A stretch of DNA of 32,263 nt from DASQWP01 sp050697555. Lineage in GTDB: Bacteria > Actinomycetota > Thermoleophilia > Gaiellales > Gaiellaceae. Shown here one piece after another: positions 30,752 to 32,263 of this stretch (positions within the stretch are counted from its first letter, which is position 1; each line of letters opens with the position of its first letter). The stretch spans positions 1-32,263 of the forward strand of contig JBOHAD010000023.1 in assembly GCA_050697555.1 (NCBI GenBank). Direction: 5' to 3'. Made by a program: the position numbers and the translations under genes. The notes under the pieces are model-generated. The model saw only the letters and a list, made by a program, of their open reading frames with translations, was not told the origin of the DNA and searched no databases.

Positions 30752-31329
30752 CCGCTCTCGTAGACGCCGATCGCGACCTCTTCCTCTGGGTCGTCGACCA
30801 CCGGGTCCCGCCGCTCGACTGGCTCTTCCTCGCCCTGTCCATCACCGGCTACGCCGGCCTGCTCTGGATCGCGCTCGCGCCCGTGCTCGCCCGCCGCGCG
30901 AAGCAGCCTCTCGTCGGCGCCACCCTCCTCACGGCCGGAACCGTGTGGGGAGCCGACCTGATCGCGCTCGTGCTCAAGGCCACGGTCGAACGCGGGCGCC
31001 CGTACGAGACGCTCGCGGAGGCCGACCCGCTCATCCGCGCCTCCGTGGGCAACTCCTTTCCCTCCGGGCACGCGGCCACGAGCTTCGCCGGGGCGGCCAT
31101 CCTCGGGTATCTCTTCCGCCGGGCTCTTCCGGGCCTCTTCGCCCTGGCGGCCCTCGTCGCCTTCTCACGCGTCTACGTCGGCGTGCACTACCCGCTCGAC
31201 ATCCTCGGCGGTGCGGCGCTCGGCTCCGTCGTCGCGCTCGTCGTGATCGCGGCTCTCAGGAGCTCTAAACCTCGTCCGCGGACTTCAGGAGCCCCGCGAC
31301 GATCAGAAGGAGAGCCGCCAGCAGGCTGA
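30748..31329 (+). CDS. PAP2-family phosphatase, start codon unclear
   Basis: A polytopic phosphatase. The catalytic triad motifs are KATVERGRP, PSGHAATS and SRVYVGVHYPLD, in order and complete. The conserved N-terminus (VDADRDLFLWVVDHRVPPLDWLF) and first span are encoded upstream of the first normal start in frame, GTG 30883, but no ATG, GTG, TTG or CTG precedes them in this frame back to well inside the upstream gene. The position given starts at GTA 30748, which overlaps the preceding TAG as GTAG, in the place where a GTG/ATG overlap would be expected. A non-standard start, or a sequence error, is possible. It probably dephosphorylates undecaprenyl pyrophosphate or another lipid phosphate. 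The 3' end overlaps the convergent gene by 65 bases. Confidence 0.8.
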   Translation, partial: VAALVDADRDLFLWVVDHRVPPLDWLFLALSITGYAGLLWIALAPVLARRAKQPLVGATLLTAGTVWGADLIALVLKATVERGRPYETLAEADPLIRASVGNSFPSGHAATSFAGAAILGYLFRRALPGLFALAALVAFSRVYVGVHYPLDILGGAALGSVVALVVIAALRSSKPRPRTSGAPRRSEGEPPAG

Positions 31330-31708
31330 TCCAGATCCCGAGCGCGCGGCCGACCGAAGGCTCGAACCGCTCAGGGATGTCGATCAGCCTGATCAGCATG
31401 AGGACGGTGGCGACGAAGCCGAGCCCCGCGATCACCATCCCGCTCGGCACCTGGGGAGGCAACTCGACGCCGGCCGCCCTCAGCGAGAGAAGAACGAGGG
31501 CAGCGAGGCCGGCGAGGAAGACGAGCTTGCCGAGAGCGCCCGTGTTCCAGCCCGTCACGGAGAGCGTCCCGCGCAGGTCGCCCGAGATCGTGTACCAGGC
31601 CATGAACGGGCTCAGCGTCAGCACGATGGCGGCCACCCAGGCGAGGAGCTCGCCCAGGTTTCGCAGGCCGACGGACGGCGTCCCGCGGGTTCCGGCGCGC
31701 ATCTCCAT
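31265..31708 (-). CDS. Hypothetical four-span membrane protein
   Basis: A 147-residue protein from ATG 31708 (ATG 31702 is in the same frame). Spans at about 18-38 (LGELLAWVAAIVLTLSPFMAW), 58-78 (LGKLVFLAGLAALVLLSLRA), 88-107 (SGMVIAGLGFVATVLMLIRL) and 121-141 (ALGIWISLLAALLLIVAGLL). The loop WYTISGDLRGTLSVTGWNTG between spans 1 and 2 is conserved-looking. No family is recognised. Its 3' end overlaps PAP2 tail-to-tail. Confidence 0.75.
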   Translation of the reverse strand: MEMRAGTRGTPSVGLRNLGELLAWVAAIVLTLSPFMAWYTISGDLRGTLSVTGWNTGALGKLVFLAGLAALVLLSLRAAGVELPPQVPSGMVIAGLGFVATVLMLIRLIDIPERFEPSVGRALGIWISLLAALLLIVAGLLKSADEV

Positions 31709-31735
31709 CTAGACGGTCAAGTTTCGATCGATCAT

Positions 31736-32002
31736 CTAGAGCCCGAACAGCGCCTCGATCTTCTCCCAGATCGAGAGACCGATGAAGACCGTGAGGAAGA
31801 CGAGGCCGACGAGGAGAACGAGGAAGCGCAGGCGTGCGCGCTTGATCTCCCGCTGGTGCTCGATTCGCGCTCGCCGGCGGGCACGCGCCTGCCTGAGCGC
31901 ACTGTCGTAGGAGCGCGGGTCGGTGGGAGCCCGCTCGGCGGTCCGGATCTGGGCGGATCGAGGCGGGTCGACGCGGGCACGACGAGGCGCGGGCGCGGCC
32001 AT
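31736..32002 (-). CDS. Small C-terminally anchored hypothetical protein
   Basis: An 88-residue protein from ATG 32002. The N-terminal 55 residues are very rich in Arg and Ala, with a helical stretch (YDSALRQARARRRARIEHQ), and one span follows at about 60-82 (FLVLLVGLVFLTVFIGLSIW) with the end EKIEALFGL. The topology is tail-anchored with a basic cytoplasmic part. Family unknown. It is 27 bases upstream of the next minus-strand gene's start and probably cotranscribed with it. Confidence 0.65.
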   Translation of the reverse strand: MAAPAPRRARVDPPRSAQIRTAERAPTDPRSYDSALRQARARRRARIEHQREIKRARLRFLVLLVGLVFLTVFIGLSIWEKIEALFGL

Positions 32003-32074
32003 GGCACGCGATTCTTGCGGGTGGGCCGGACTTCCGCAAGGAGGTCGGGCCCTGCGCGGGCGGGCGCGCCGCGC

Positions 32075-32080
32075 GATAAT
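32075..32080 (+). promoter_or_regulatory. -10 box for the last gene (leaderless)
   Basis: GATAAT followed by 6 bases and GTG 32087, the same arrangement as for the DUF501 gene; no Shine-Dalgarno in register. Confidence 0.5.
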
Positions 32081-32086
32081 GAGGTC

Positions 32087-32263
32087 GTGAGGGGGGCTCC
32101 CGCACCCGCGCGTCCCGACGAGACCGCGTTGCACCCCGGCGACGAGGCGGTTCTGGAGGCCTTCGCCGCGGCGGCGCTCGATCTCGTCCGCGGAGAGCCC
32201 GTCGAACGGGCGCTCGCCGCAGTCGCGCGCACGGTGGCCCGCGCGGCGGGAGCGCCGGTCGTC
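32087..32263 (+). CDS. Start of a probable GAF-domain signalling protein (cut by window edge)
   Basis: From GTG 32087 the frame stays open to the window edge (59 codons). After a Pro/Ala-rich start, EAVLEAFAAAALDLVRGEP and VERALAAVARTVARAAGAPVV look like the first helix and strand of a GAF domain, as found in sensor kinases and transcriptional activators. Too little is present to go further. The start is supported by GATAAT 6 bases upstream. Confidence 0.55.
   Translation, partial: MRGAPAPARPDETALHPGDEAVLEAFAAAALDLVRGEPVERALAAVARTVARAAGAPVV

Noticed and set aside
32088..32110. gaggggggctcccg resembling the element's ggagggggctcg
   Set aside because: Match is short, and no palindrome or direct repeat follows; it is the first codons of the GAF-type gene.

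Overview
The window is GC-rich bacterial DNA with dense gene packing, many GTG starts and 4-base gene overlaps (ATGA/GTGA). Several genes have a TAnnnT -10 box 6-8 bases before the start codon and no Shine-Dalgarno sequence, which suggests leaderless mRNAs. This style, together with the order metG-tatD-rsmA-ispE-glmU-prs-rplY-pth-mfd-mazG-eno-ftsB-DUF501, points to an actinobacterium. A deep-branching lineage such as Thermoleophilia (Gaiellales/Solirubrobacterales) is my best guess; it is inference, since no rRNA is present.

Layout. 1-9.2 kb: a PfkB-type sugar kinase (cut by the window edge), a tiny membrane protein, a large adenylate cyclase/AAA ATPase regulator, a GT-C glycosyltransferase, an FmdB zinc-ribbon protein, an LCP-family wall-polymer ligase, a ROK glucokinase and rsmI. 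9.2-10.7 kb: an M23 peptidase-like protein whose 3' end lies antisense to an AbrB regulator. 10.7-17.8 kb: a tight operon metG-tatD-rsmA-ispE plus a small membrane protein, then tRNA-Gln(UUG), glmU and prs. 17.8-20.5 kb: a secreted hypothetical protein with a duplicated signal-peptide segment, rplY, pth and a small leaderless gene. 20.5-29.9 kb: mfd, a PrsA/SurA-like lipoprotein, mazG, eno, pyk, ftsB/divIC, DUF501 and a small conserved gene. 29.9-32.3 kb: a small membrane protein, an HTH-receiver regulator, a PAP2 phosphatase, two small membrane proteins and the start of a probable GAF-domain protein. Most of this is housekeeping: translation quality (metG, rsmA, rsmI, pth, rplY), envelope precursors (ispE, glmU, LCP, PAP2), nucleotide metabolism (prs, mazG), lower glycolysis (ROK, eno, pyk) and division (ftsB).

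Main discovery. Two unrelated loci, the tRNA-Gln gene and the 3' end of eno, contain the same 50-52 bp module. It is a 40-bp core that matches at 35 of 40 positions between the loci and is built round a 12-bp-arm, 3-base-loop hairpin (cgYgggggaacc / ggttccMccRcg). One stem pair has changed in a compensatory way. At both loci the module is bracketed by a long direct repeat of the host gene: 53 bp at the tRNA and 74 bp at eno. At eno it is present as two tandem units of exactly 124 bp. Because the target is duplicated, the host gene stays essentially intact: a complete tRNA remains beside a tRNA half, and enolase only exchanges its last residues. I read this as a small mobile hairpin element that inserts with an unusually long target duplication. 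I do not recognise it as a described family.

Other notable structure: two symmetrical back-to-back promoters serving divergent leaderless or near-leaderless genes (779-788 and 7377-7383), a 23-bp tandem duplication that frameshifts a signal peptide, and a PAP2 gene with no normal start codon before its conserved N-terminus.
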